Source of the DNA: JBDTGE01 sp050742975
GTDB lineage: Bacteria; Actinomycetota; Actinomycetes; Mycobacteriales; Jatrophihabitantaceae
Length of the DNA stretch: 64,000 nt
NCBI GenBank assembly: GCA_050742975.1
Contig: JBOGDQ010000077.1
Location: forward strand, 1 to 64,000
Direction: 5' to 3'
Below the pieces are notes generated by a model, which was given only the letters and a program-made list of their open reading frames with translations, was not told the DNA's origin and searched no databases. This document shows positions 24,861-33,747 of the stretch, one piece after another. The position numbers and the translations under genes are program-made. Within the stretch, counting starts at the first letter, position 1, and every line of letters begins with the position of its first letter.

Positions 24861-27800
24861 CAGCTTCCCCGGCCGGTGGGACCTCCGGTAAGCCGCAGCC
24901 CGCGCGGCGTGGGCCGGAACCCGGCGGCGGCCAGCGCCGTTCCCAGGGCGGACGCGACCACGGGCGTTCCGTCCGCGCGCTCGACGGCGAGCTTGCCGAG
25001 CGCGCCGTCCCGCACGGCCAGCGCGAGCGCGTCGGCAGCCGGTTGCAGCACGTCCGGATCATCGGTGAACGACAGCAGGGTGCGGCCGCCGCGCTCGACG
25101 TACAGCACGCAGGCCCCGTCCACAAGGACGGCCAGCGCACCGGCTTTTCGGGCCGGCTGATGGCCTCGGCCGGTTTCCGAGGCCGGCGCGAGCGGCCAGT
25201 CGAGCGCCGCGCCGTACGGATTGGCCGGGTCGGTTGCGGCGAGGACGAGGGTCGGGACGGGATCGCGCACGTCGGCAGGTCGGGCGTAGCTCCGCAGCCG
25301 GTCGACCGCGCCCGGCAGTGCGAACTGGGCCGCGCCCAGCCCGTCGACGAAGTAGCCGCGCCGGGTGCGGCCGGACTCCTCGGCCGCCTTCAGGACCGAG
25401 TACACCGCGGCGAACCCGCCGGTGATCCGCGCGGCTGACACCGCGCCGCGGGTGACGATTCCGTACCGGTCGAGCAGCGTGTGCGCCGCCGCGACCGCCC
25501 GCCGGGTGGGGTCGAGGTCGCGGCGCGGGACGGCCGACCAGCGCCCGCCCATGCCGTACGGAGCCGGGCGCGGCGCAGCAGCGGGGGACAGGCCGGTGTA
25601 GCGGCCGTATCTGGCCCGCGGCGTGCGCGGCCGGCGCGAGTGCGCGGTGCGGCTGCCCGGTGCGAGCAGCGCGCGAACCGGCGCGAGCGTGTCGTTGGTC
25701 AGCTCGCCGGACCAGACGAGCTCCCACATCGCGGCCACGACGGCGTCGTCGGTGCCGTCGACGAGCCGGTCCGCCAGGGCGCGGAAGAACAGCGCCTGCT
25801 GGCCGTCGAGTGCCTCGCGCAGTGCGTCGGCCGTCGCACCGTCGACCGGCTCGACGGGCGGCAGCACGAGCGGCGCGAGTTCGGCGGTCGCGAGCACCAG
25901 CCAGCCGTCGTGACCGCCCAGCGATCCCGCGCCGGCCCAGACCACCTCGCCGGCGAGGGTGAGCTCGTCCAGCAGCGCGGGGGAGTAGTCGCTGATTCGC
26001 GACGGCAGCACCAGCGTCTCGAGCGCGCTCGCCGGCAGCGGCAGCCCGGCCAGCTGCTCGACCACGCGCAGCAGCCCGTCGGCACCGCGTGCCTCCCGTC
26101 CGTGGGAGGCACCGCCTACGCCCTGCCAGGCCGGCACGAATCGGGCGAGCGCGTCCGCAGGCACCGGCTCGACCTCGCGACGGAGCGCAGCGAGCGATCG
26201 TCGCCGGATCGACCGCAGCACCTCGACATCGCACCACTCGGTGCCGGTGCTGCCCGGCCGGAACTCGCCCTGCACCAGCCGCCCCGACGCGGCCAGGCGC
26301 TCGAGGGTGGACGCGACCACAGCCACGCCCAGACCCAGCCGGGTCGCGACATCGGCGGCGTGGAACGGTCCGTGGGTGCGCGCGAAGCGCCCGACCAGGT
26401 CGCCCAGCGGGTCACGCGTCGGCTCGGTGAACACCTCGGGGACCCCCACCGGCAGGGAGGTCCCGAGCGCGTCGCGCACGCGGCCGCTGTCCTCGATCGC
26501 GAGCCAGCGCTGCTCGGCGGCGATCCGGACCCGGACCGCCCGTCGCCGGGACTCCAGCTCGGCCAGGTCCTGCGCCGTCGCGCCGCGGGCCAGCGCCTCG
26601 CCGGTGGTCAGGTCACCGACGCCGCGCAACAGGTCGTGCACCGCGTCGACGCCCCGGGCGTGCCGGTCGGGTGCGAGGCGAGCGATCTCGGCCTCCACCT
26701 CGGCAAGCGCGTCCGGATCGAGCAGCTCGCGCAGGTCGGTCGCGCCGAGCAGTTCGGCGAGCAGCGCGGAGTCCAGCGACAGTGCCTGTGCCCTTCGCTC
26801 GGCGAGCGGCGCGTCGCCGTCGTAGAGGAACATGCCGACGTAGCCGAACAGCAGCGATCGGGCGAACGGTGACGCGGACGGTGTCTGCACCTCGACCAAC
26901 TTCACCGTGCGCCCGGCCAGCTCACGCATCAACCCGACCAGGCCGGGCACGTCGAACACGTCCTGCAGGCACTCGCGCATCGCCTCGAGCACCACCGGGA
27001 ACTCGCCGTACTCGGACGCGACCTGCAGCAGCTGGTTGGCCCGCTGCCGTTGCTGCCACAACGGCGTGCGGCGCCGTGGATCGCGGCGCGGCAGCAGCAA
27101 CGAGCGGGCCGCGCACTCGCGGAACCGGGACGCGAACAGCGCCGAGCCGCCGATCTCCGCAGTCACGAGCGCCTCTATCTCGTCCGGCTCGAACGCGGCC
27201 AGCTCGGCGCCGGGGGGTTCGGCGTCGGTGTCGGGCAGCCGCAGCACGATGCCGTCGTCGGAGTGCATGGACGCGACGTCCAGCCCGTACCGCTCGCGCA
27301 GCCGCGCGCCGATCGCGAGCGCCCAGGGCGCGTTCACCGGCGCGCCGAAGGGCGAGTGGATCACCAACCGCCAGTCGCCGAGCTCGTCGCGGAACCGCTC
27401 CACCAGCACGGTCCGGTCATCGGGGATCCGGCCGGTCGCCTCCTGCTGCTCGCTCAGGTAGCCGAGCAGGTTGGTGACTCCCCACTCGTCGAGGCCGGCC
27501 GCTCGGGCGCGAGCCACGGCCGCGTCGGGCTGGGCTCCCGCGACCTCGCGAACGAAGGCGCCGAGTGCGCGCCCCAGCTCGGCCGGGCGGCCCGGAGAGT
27601 CGCCCTTCCAGAACGGCATCCGTCCCGCCTGTCCGGGGGCGGGCGTGACGAGCACCCGGTCGTGCGTGATGTCCTGGATCAGCCACGAGGAGGAGCCGAG
27701 CAGGAACACGTCGCCGACGCGTGACTCGTAGACCATCTCCTCGTCCAGCTCGCCGACCCGTTTCCCGGGCCCCTCCCCGCCCCCGGTGGTGAGGAAGACC

Positions 27801-29515
27801 CCGAACATGCCGCGATCGGGGATCGTGCCGCCGCTGGTCACCGCCAGCCGCTGGGCCCCGGCGCGGGGCGTCAGTTCGCCGGTGACCCGGTCCCAGTTCA
27901 GCCGTGGTCGCAGCTCGGCGAAGGCGTCGGACGGGTACCGGCCCGCCAGCATGTCCAGGACCGCTTCGAGCGCGCTGTGCGGGAGGCCGCTGAACGGTGC
28001 GCTCCGGCGCACCAGCTCCTCGATCTCGTCGACCGTCGTCGGGTCCATCGCGACCATCGCGACGATGTGCTGGGCCAGAACGTCCAGCGGGTTGCGGGGA
28101 AAGTGCATCGACTCGATGGCGCCGCTGCGCATCCGCTCGGCTACGACGGCGCACTCGACGAGGTCACCGCGGAACTTCGGGAAGATCACGCCGCGCGACA
28201 CGGCACCCACCTGGTGACCGGCCCGCCCGACCCGCTGCAGGCCGGATGCGACCGACGGCGGTGACTCGACCTGGACGACCAGGTCGACCGCGCCCATGTC
28301 GATTCCCAGCTCGAGCGAGGACGTCGCGACCACCGCGGGCAGGCGACCGGACTTGAGCTCGTCCTCGACGATCATCCGCTGCTCGCGGGATACCGACCCG
28401 TGGTGCGCCCGCGCAATGACGACGTCACCCGACCCGGCGCCGATGTCCGCGGCGGGCGAGCCGATGCCCGACTGGGCCATGACCTGGGCGGGCACGCTGT
28501 CGGCCAGCGGTGCTAGGCCGGCCCGCTCGGACGCCAGCTCGTTCAGGCGGGCCGTCAGCCGCTCGGCCAGCCGCCGGGAGTTCGCGAAGACGATCGTCGA
28601 CCGGTGCTGTTCGACCAGGTCGAGTACCCGCTCCTCGACGTGCGGCCAGATCGACGTCCGCCGCTGCGCGCCCGCAGCCGCGCCGCTGAGGTCGTCCGTC
28701 GGCTCGCCCAGCGCGCTCATGTCCTCGATGGGGACGACGACGTCGAGCTCGAACGTCTTGGCGATCGGCGGTTGCACGATGGTGACCGGACGCCCGCCGG
28801 CCAGGAACAGTGCGACTTCCTCGACCGGGCGGACCGTGGCCGACAGCCCGATCCGCTGGGCCGGTTGCTCGAGCAGCGCGTCCAGACGTTCCAGGGAGAG
28901 CGTGAGATGTGCGCCGCGCTTGCTCGCACACACCGCGTGGACCTCGTCGACGATCACCGTGTCGACGCCGCGCAACGACTCGCGGGCCGCGGACGTCAAC
29001 AGCAGGAACAGCGACTCGGGCGTGGTGATCAGGATGTCGGCGGGGTGGCGGGCGAACGCGCGGCGCTCGGTGGCGGGCGTGTCGCCCGAGCGCATCGCGA
29101 CCGTGACGTCCGGCTCCGGCAGGCCCAGCCGCGCCGCGTGCTGCCGGATGCCGGCGAGCGGCGAGCGCAGGTTGCGCTCCACGTCGACGGCCAGCGCCTT
29201 GAGCGGGCTGACATACAGGATGCGGCACCGGCGCATCGGGTCGACCGTGTCCATGCGGTCTTCGGGCTGAAGCGCCGCGTCTACGCGGCCTTCGGCCTGA
29301 GGCGCCTGGACCTCGGGCCGACGTGGACCGGCTCGCGTGACCAGGCGGTCGAGGGCGGACAGGAATGCGGCGAGGGTCTTGCCCGATCCCGTCGGCGCGA
29401 CGACCAGCGTGTGCTCGCCCCGCGCGATCGCGTCCCACGCGCCCAGCTGGGCCGGTGTCGGAGCGGAGAACGCGCCGTCCAGCCAGGCCTGGGTGGCGGG
29501 GGAGAAGCGGGTCAC
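24860..29515 (-). CDS. lhr: Large ATP-dependent helicase Lhr
   Basis: Superfamily 2 3'-5' helicase of 1551 aa, the size of the actinobacterial Lhr (about 1500 aa). Motif I is PTGSGKT (residues 41-47), motif II DEVH in TVIVDEVHAVCASKRG, motif III GLSATVRP, and motif VI QRVGRAGHQ; a winged-helix Lhr core and the long C-terminal region follow. Mycobacterial Lhr acts in DNA repair and is induced by mitomycin C. A low-complexity insert (about residues 67-96, EVQAPQAEGRVDAALQPEDRM region) sits between motifs I and Ia and contains an imperfect DNA repeat. It forms an operon with nei. A 48-bp hairpin repeat lies just upstream. Confidence 0.95.
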   Translation of the reverse strand: MTRFSPATQAWLDGAFSAPTPAQLGAWDAIARGEHTLVVAPTGSGKTLAAFLSALDRLVTRAGPRRPEVQAPQAEGRVDAALQPEDRMDTVDPMRRCRILYVSPLKALAVDVERNLRSPLAGIRQHAARLGLPEPDVTVAMRSGDTPATERRAFARHPADILITTPESLFLLLTSAARESLRGVDTVIVDEVHAVCASKRGAHLTLSLERLDALLEQPAQRIGLSATVRPVEEVALFLAGGRPVTIVQPPIAKTFELDVVVPIEDMSALGEPTDDLSGAAAGAQRRTSIWPHVEERVLDLVEQHRSTIVFANSRRLAERLTARLNELASERAGLAPLADSVPAQVMAQSGIGSPAADIGAGSGDVVIARAHHGSVSREQRMIVEDELKSGRLPAVVATSSLELGIDMGAVDLVVQVESPPSVASGLQRVGRAGHQVGAVSRGVIFPKFRGDLVECAVVAERMRSGAIESMHFPRNPLDVLAQHIVAMVAMDPTTVDEIEELVRRSAPFSGLPHSALEAVLDMLAGRYPSDAFAELRPRLNWDRVTGELTPRAGAQRLAVTSGGTIPDRGMFGVFLTTGGGEGPGKRVGELDEEMVYESRVGDVFLLGSSSWLIQDITHDRVLVTPAPGQAGRMPFWKGDSPGRPAELGRALGAFVREVAGAQPDAAVARARAAGLDEWGVTNLLGYLSEQQEATGRIPDDRTVLVERFRDELGDWRLVIHSPFGAPVNAPWALAIGARLRERYGLDVASMHSDDGIVLRLPDTDAEPPGAELAAFEPDEIEALVTAEIGGSALFASRFRECAARSLLLPRRDPRRRTPLWQQRQRANQLLQVASEYGEFPVVLEAMRECLQDVFDVPGLVGLMRELAGRTVKLVEVQTPSASPFARSLLFGYVGMFLYDGDAPLAERRAQALSLDSALLAELLGATDLRELLDPDALAEVEAEIARLAPDRHARGVDAVHDLLRGVGDLTTGEALARGATAQDLAELESRRRAVRVRIAAEQRWLAIEDSGRVRDALGTSLPVGVPEVFTEPTRDPLGDLVGRFARTHGPFHAADVATRLGLGVAVVASTLERLAASGRLVQGEFRPGSTGTEWCDVEVLRSIRRRSLAALRREVEPVPADALARFVPAWQGVGGASHGREARGADGLLRVVEQLAGLPLPASALETLVLPSRISDYSPALLDELTLAGEVVWAGAGSLGGHDGWLVLATAELAPLVLPPVEPVDGATADALREALDGQQALFFRALADRLVDGTDDAVVAAMWELVWSGELTNDTLAPVRALLAPGSRTAHSRRPRTPRARYGRYTGLSPAAAPRPAPYGMGGRWSAVPRRDLDPTRRAVAAAHTLLDRYGIVTRGAVSAARITGGFAAVYSVLKAAEESGRTRRGYFVDGLGAAQFALPGAVDRLRSYARPADVRDPVPTLVLAATDPANPYGAALDWPLAPASETGRGHQPARKAGALAVLVDGACVLYVERGGRTLLSFTDDPDVLQPAADALALAVRDGALGKLAVERADGTPVVASALGTALAAAGFRPTPRGLRLTGGPTGRGS

Positions 29516-29557
29516 GGGTCCAGTCTGCCCGTCCGGACCGACAGCGTGGCTCGGGCG

Positions 29558-29605
29558 GATCTTCCTGCGCGGGACGTCACCGGGCCTACCTGGCGCAGGA
29601 AGATC
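29558..29605. repeat. 48-bp hairpin repeat, copy 3
   Basis: The 13-bp arms (29558-29570 and 29593-29605) are identical to those of copies 1 and 2 at 16.4 kb, and the loop is again exactly 22 nt, though its sequence is different (it begins GGGACGTCACC). It stands between lhr and the acetyltransferase gene, both on the minus strand, that is after the end of the latter and before the start of lhr. Confidence 0.85.
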
Positions 29606-29625
29606 GCCGGTCGGGTGCGAGCCGG

Positions 29626-30270
29626 TCAGCCGGCAGCAAGACGGGCGCTGAGCCGCTCGCGCGCCGGGGGCCAGTCGTCGTCGGTCATCGAGTACTGGAC
29701 GGTGGTGCGCCAGGAGCCGTCCGCCCGGATCCGGTGCTTGCGCAGCTCACCCTCGCGGGTGGCGCCCAGGCGGGCGATGGCAGCCTGCGAGCGCTCGTTG
29801 TAGATATCGGTGTGCCAGACCACGCGGGCCACCCCGAGGGTGTCGAAGGCGTGCGTGAGCATCAGCAGCTTGGACTCGGTGTTGTGCCCGGTCCGCCACC
29901 ACCGCTTGCCCAGCCAGGTGTGGCCGATCCCGATCGCACGCAGCGCGGGATCGATCTCGTAGTACGAGGACGATCCGGCCACCTCGCCGGTCGCCGCGTC
30001 CAGCTGCGCGTAGGCCAGCCGCTGACCCCTGGCACGCGAACCCAGAGCGCTGAGGATGTGCTGGCGCGCGTCCTCGAGCGTCACCGGTTCGTTGACCGTA
30101 GCCGGCGGGGGCGGGCTCAGCCAGCGGAACACCTCGGCCGCCTGCTCGCGTGGCCCGGCGGCGGCGAGGTAGCCCGGCGCGTGCTCCAGCGCCAGCGGTT
30201 CGAGTCGGATCAGGCGTCCGGTCAGGACGGGCAGCGCGTACCAGAGATCTGTGGGCGTCACGCCGCTCAT
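29626..30270 (-). CDS. GNAT family N-acetyltransferase (RimJ/RimL-like)
   Basis: A 214-aa acetyltransferase. LTGRLIRLEPLALEHAPGYLAAA near the N-terminus, the middle part IGIGHTWLGKRWWRTGHNTESKLLMLTHAFDTLGVARVVWHTDIYNERSQAAIARLGATREGELRKH (split motifs A and B) and the end are typical of the RimJ/RimL group that acetylates protein N-termini or small molecules. The frame is open further upstream, but ATG 30270 begins the family sequence; the extra part is noise. It faces away from the DUF3046 gene at 30348. The substrate is unknown. Confidence 0.88.
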   Translation of the reverse strand: MSGVTPTDLWYALPVLTGRLIRLEPLALEHAPGYLAAAGPREQAAEVFRWLSPPPPATVNEPVTLEDARQHILSALGSRARGQRLAYAQLDAATGEVAGSSSYYEIDPALRAIGIGHTWLGKRWWRTGHNTESKLLMLTHAFDTLGVARVVWHTDIYNERSQAAIARLGATREGELRKHRIRADGSWRTTVQYSMTDDDWPPARERLSARLAAG

Positions 30271-30347
30271 CCTGGCAGCCGGAGCGATCCGGTCACCACA
30301 TGGCTTGCCGTTCGAAGGACGGTTGCGCGGGAACCTACGCTGGTGCC

Positions 30348-30539
30348 GTGCGACTGACCGAGTTCTGGAGCCGGATGGACGAGCGGTTCGGGCCGCGCTA
30401 TGCCCGTAGCGTGGCCGCGGACTACCGGCTTCCGTCGATCGGTGCCACGGTGGAGGACGCGCTCGCCCGAGGGGACGACGCCAAGGCGATCTGGCGCGCT
30501 GTGTGCGCCGAGTTCGACGTTCCCAGTCATCTGCACTGA
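30348..30539 (+). CDS. DUF3046 family small protein
   Basis: A 63-aa protein from GTG 30348. It matches the DUF3046 family found only in actinobacteria, beginning VRLTEFWSRMDERFGPRYARSVAAD and ending with KAIWRAVCAEFDVP; the conserved Trp, Phe-Gly and C-terminal helix are visible. Members lie directly upstream of recA in many actinobacteria, including Rv2738c in M. tuberculosis, as here. No function is known to me. The recA SOS box begins 47 bases after its stop. Confidence 0.9.
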   Translation: MRLTEFWSRMDERFGPRYARSVAADYRLPSIGATVEDALARGDDAKAIWRAVCAEFDVPSHLH

Positions 30540-30585
30540 CGGCAGCTCGCCCAGCCTCGGCGTGTCGCGCGCGCAACTACCACGG

Positions 30586-30601
30586 TCGAACAGGTGTTCG
30601 G
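30586..30601. promoter_or_regulatory. LexA (SOS) box of recA
   Basis: TCGAAC-AGGT-GTTCGG matches the actinobacterial/Bacillus-type SOS box (TCGAAC-N4-GTTCGA) with one mismatch in the last base, and to my memory equals the mycobacterial recA box. It lies about 140 bases upstream of the recA start, so recA should be repressed by the LexA encoded at 44296. Confidence 0.9.
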
Positions 30602-30607
30602 CTATCT

Positions 30608-30635
30608 TTGTCCACAGCAGAGCCGGTCGTCCACA
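30608..30635. promoter_or_regulatory. DnaA-box-like 9-mers in the recA leader
   Basis: TTGTCCACA (30608-30616) is a perfect actinobacterial DnaA box, and TCGTCCACA (30627-30635) differs by one base. They follow the SOS box directly, inside the region expected to be the recA promoter or leader. Regulation by DnaA is possible but not shown. Confidence 0.45.
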
Positions 30636-30741
30636 ACCTCGTGGCGTTCCCCCAAGTTGTCGGCGCCCGGGCCTAACGTCCAGACAAGCAGGGCATGTCG
30701 ACTGGCCGGCCCACCAACGACTGAACGAAGAGGTGTCTTCG

Positions 30742-32880
30742 ATGGCAGCAGGATTCGACCGGGACAAGGCGCTCGACGTTGCCGTGGCGCAGATCGAGAA
30801 GCAGCACGGCAAGGGCGCCGTGATGCGCCTCGGCGATCGCATCGCGGCTCCCGTCGAGGTTATTCCCACCGGGTCGATCGCGCTCGACCTCGCGCTCGGC
30901 ATCGGCGGCCTGCCGAGAGGGCGGGTCGTGGAGATATACGGACCGGAGAGTTCGGGGAAGACCACGGTGGCGCTGCATGCGGTCGCCAATGCGCAGGCGG
31001 CCGGCGGCGTTGCGGCGTTCATCGACGCCGAGCACGCGCTGGACCCGGCCTACGCGAAGGCGCTGGGCGTCGACACCGACGCGCTGCTGGTCAGCCAGCC
31101 GGACACCGGCGAGCAGGCGCTGGAGATCATGGACATGCTGATCCGCTCCGGTGCGATCGACGTCGTGGTCGTCGACTCGGTGGCCGCGCTGGTGCCACGC
31201 GCCGAGATCGAAGGCGAGATGGGTGACAGCCACGTCGGGCTGCAGGCCCGGCTGATGAGCCAGGCACTGCGCAAGATCACCGGTGCCATCAACAACACCA
31301 ACACCACCGCGATCTTCATCAACCAGCTGCGCGAAAAGATAGGTGTCATGTTCGGATGTCTGTCTTACAACACCCGGGTGACGCTGGCGGACGGTACGCA
31401 GGAGAAGATCGGCAAGATCGTCAACCAGAAGCTCCCGGTCGAGGTCCTGTCCTACGATCCTGACCTCGGCCAGGTCGTGCCGAAGAAGGTCGTGAACTGG
31501 TTCGACAACGGCGTTGCCGATCGGTTCCTCCAGGTCACCGTCGCGCGGCCAGGCGGAAACGGACGCGCCCAGATGGGACTCACCGAAAATCATCTGGTGC
31601 GCACGCCCGGGGGATGGCGTGAGGCCGGCGAACTGATCCCTGGGGAGCGGGTGATGATCTCCCAGGCGCAGCGGCTGAGCCAGATGCAGTGGCAGGCGAT
31701 TCTCGGCGGCTTGATGGGCGACGCGGCACTGTCGCCGAGCCGGATCCCCGGCAGCCTTGGTACCCGGTTCCGGATGGGACACGGAGCGAGCCAGATCGAG
31801 TACCTCGACTGGAAGGCCTCGCTGTTCGGCAACATCAATCAGTCTCGCTCGACCAACGGCCGGGGGGCTGGCTTCGTCGACCTGACCCCACTGCCTGAGC
31901 TGGCCGAACTCCGAGGCGCGGTGTACCTAGGCGACGGTAAGAAGCACCTGTCGTGGGAGTACCTCAAGGCGCTCACCCCGCTCAGCCTTGCCATTTGGTA
32001 CATGGATGACGGGTCATTCGCGTTACGCGCCAAGGGCCTGCAGGAGCGCTCTCGCGAGGGCAGCGGGCGAAGCGAGATCTGCGTCGAAGTGATGAGCCCG
32101 GGTTCGCGCCAACGGCTCGTGGAGCACCTCGCCGGGGCGTTCGACCTGCATCCGACGCTGCACCTGCGGGGAACTCGCAAGAAGGCGGTGCTGACGTTCG
32201 CCAAGGACGAGACGGCCAAGCTGCACGAGTTGATCGCGCCGTATGTGCAGCCGTCGATGCAGTACAAACTGCTGCCGCGGCTGCGTGGCCGGTTCGCGGT
32301 CTCTGCCGAGTTCATCGAGCCGACGATGGTGCCCGTGCCGGCCCCGGTGCTGTCGGTCAAGGTGCGCCCGAGGAGCCGCTCGATGCACCGATTCGACCTC
32401 GAGGTCGAGGGCACGCACAACTATTTGGCCGACGGCATCATGGTGCATAACAGTCCGGAAACCACGAGCGGCGGCAAGGCGCTGAAGTTCTACGCATCGG
32501 TGCGTCTGGACGTGCGCCGGATCGAGACGCTCAAGGACGCCGGCGAAGCGGTCGGCAACCGCACCCGGGTGAAGGTGGTCAAGAACAAGGTCGCGCCGCC
32601 GTTCAAGCAGGCCGAGTTCGACATCGTCTACGGCCAGGGCATCAGCCGCGAGGGCTCGCTCATCGACGTCGGGGTGGACCAGGGCCTGATCAAGAAGTCC
32701 GGCGCCTGGTACACCTACGAGGGCGACCAGCTCGGCCAGGGTAAGGAGAACGTCCGCAGCTTCATGCGCGACAATCCCGACCTCGCCGACGAGATCGAGA
32801 AGAAGATCAAGGAGAAGCTGGGGATCGGTGCGCAGGTCGACGAGAGCGTGCCGATCGACGTGACTCCGGTCGACTTCTGA
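30742..32880 (+). CDS. recA: Recombinase RecA precursor interrupted by an intein
   Basis: Precursor of 712 aa; after protein splicing it gives a RecA of 347 aa, the normal length. RecA drives strand exchange and triggers LexA self-cleavage. Walker A is GPESSGKT (residues 67-74), and the extein continues SPETTSGGKALKFYASVRLD after the intein. The start ATG 30742 gives the usual MAAGFDRDKALDVAVAQIE and has GAAGAGG upstream; an open frame further upstream is not coding. The intein follows Gly205, in the sequence GVMFG, next to the DNA-binding loop 2. An SOS box lies upstream and recX is 23 bases downstream. Confidence 0.98.
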   Translation: MAAGFDRDKALDVAVAQIEKQHGKGAVMRLGDRIAAPVEVIPTGSIALDLALGIGGLPRGRVVEIYGPESSGKTTVALHAVANAQAAGGVAAFIDAEHALDPAYAKALGVDTDALLVSQPDTGEQALEIMDMLIRSGAIDVVVVDSVAALVPRAEIEGEMGDSHVGLQARLMSQALRKITGAINNTNTTAIFINQLREKIGVMFGCLSYNTRVTLADGTQEKIGKIVNQKLPVEVLSYDPDLGQVVPKKVVNWFDNGVADRFLQVTVARPGGNGRAQMGLTENHLVRTPGGWREAGELIPGERVMISQAQRLSQMQWQAILGGLMGDAALSPSRIPGSLGTRFRMGHGASQIEYLDWKASLFGNINQSRSTNGRGAGFVDLTPLPELAELRGAVYLGDGKKHLSWEYLKALTPLSLAIWYMDDGSFALRAKGLQERSREGSGRSEICVEVMSPGSRQRLVEHLAGAFDLHPTLHLRGTRKKAVLTFAKDETAKLHELIAPYVQPSMQYKLLPRLRGRFAVSAEFIEPTMVPVPAPVLSVKVRPRSRSMHRFDLEVEGTHNYLADGIMVHNSPETTSGGKALKFYASVRLDVRRIETLKDAGEAVGNRTRVKVVKNKVAPPFKQAEFDIVYGQGISREGSLIDVGVDQGLIKKSGAWYTYEGDQLGQGKENVRSFMRDNPDLADEIEKKIKEKLGIGAQVDESVPIDVTPVDF
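31357..32451 (+). mobile_element. RecA intein with LAGLIDADG homing endonuclease, M. leprae type
   Basis: In-frame insertion of 365 codons in recA, from Cys1 (CLSYNTRVTLADG, block A) to His-Asn (IMVHN) followed by Ser as the first downstream extein residue. Block B is TENHLVRTPGGW. The two LAGLIDADG motifs are ILGGLMGDAALS (about residue 115) and IWYMDDGSFA (about 213), both with acidic residues, so the endonuclease may be active. Insertion after Gly205, the length of 365 aa, and parts such as LADG-EKIGKIVN, LPELAEL and YLGDGKK-LS match my memory of the Mycobacterium leprae RecA intein, not the M. tuberculosis one, which sits elsewhere. Confidence 0.95.
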
Positions 32881-32903
32881 GCGCCGCCGGTGGGTCGCGC
32901 AAC

Positions 32904-33449
32904 ATGACGAGCGAGATTCCCCCGGAGGACGAGGTCGCGCTCGGTCCTCCGGGGGATCCCGAGTCGGTCGCCCGCACGATCTGCTTGCGGCTGCTGGACC
33001 GGCGGGCCCGGACGCGGGCCGAGCTGGCCGACGCCCTGCGCAAGAAGGGTGTACCGGACGATGCGGCCGTTCCGGTTCTCGAGCGGTTCACCGAGGTCGG
33101 GCTCATCGACGACGGGGCACTCGCGGCAACCTACGCGCTCGCCCAGCACCGCGAGCGGGGCCTGGCCGGTCGGGCGGTCGCGGCCAGGCTGCGGCGCCGT
33201 GGCGTGGACGAGCAGACGGTGGCTGCAGCGGTGGAGCCGATCGATCGCGATAGCGAGTACGCGGCCGCCGAGGCACTGGCGAGAAAGAAGCTCCGCTCCC
33301 TGGACGGGCTCGAGCCGTTGGTCCAGGCCCGCCGCCTGGTGGGCCTGCTCGGCCGGCGGGGCTACACGCCGGGGCTGGCGCACGAGGTCGTCCGCGCGGT
33401 CCTCGCCGACGTGGCCGAAACCGTCGACGGCTCGACCTGGGTCACTTGA
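32904..33449 (+). CDS. recX: Regulatory protein RecX
   Basis: Small modulator that binds RecA filaments and limits their activity; 181 aa, ATG 32904, 23 bases after recA and surely cotranscribed. The three-helix repeats of RecX are seen: RTICLRLLDRRARTRAELADALRKKGV, then the second repeat ending HRERGLAGRAVAARLRRRGVD, then LVGLLGRRGYTPGLAHEVVRAVL. The stop codon lies in the first copy of a 14-base repeated sequence (33436-33464). The 298 bases that follow, up to rny, contain an AT-richer stretch but no gene I can support. Confidence 0.93.
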   Translation: MTSEIPPEDEVALGPPGDPESVARTICLRLLDRRARTRAELADALRKKGVPDDAAVPVLERFTEVGLIDDGALAATYALAQHRERGLAGRAVAARLRRRGVDEQTVAAAVEPIDRDSEYAAAEALARKKLRSLDGLEPLVQARRLVGLLGRRGYTPGLAHEVVRAVLADVAETVDGSTWVT

Positions 33450-33464
33450 GCCTGGGTCACTTGA
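33436..33464. repeat. Tandem 14-base duplication over the recX stop
   Basis: CCTGGGTCACTTGA occurs at 33436-33449 and again at 33451-33464, period 15. The first copy holds the recX stop codon TGA, so the second copy is a duplicate of the last codons (TWVT stop) now outside the gene. Confidence 0.9.
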
Positions 33465-33747
33465 TTTGTGGCGCCCGCGTTCCTAACCTCGCAAGTACCA
33501 GGATTAACGCACGATGATCGCGCGGACACCGGATGTTCACCGATTCGACGATGTCCGCAGCGACCACTACATAGTTCTGACGGCGTCGCACAGAAAGGAC
33601 AGCACCCCGGCGGTAGTTCGGGCGGTTGGCGCACATCTCGGCTCAGCACTGCACACGACAGGACGAGCCCGGCCGCCCGCCGATGATCCCGCCCTAGGCC
33701 GTTCCCCGCGTTCCCTGGCCACCGCACGTTCACGGACGGGAGAGGCG

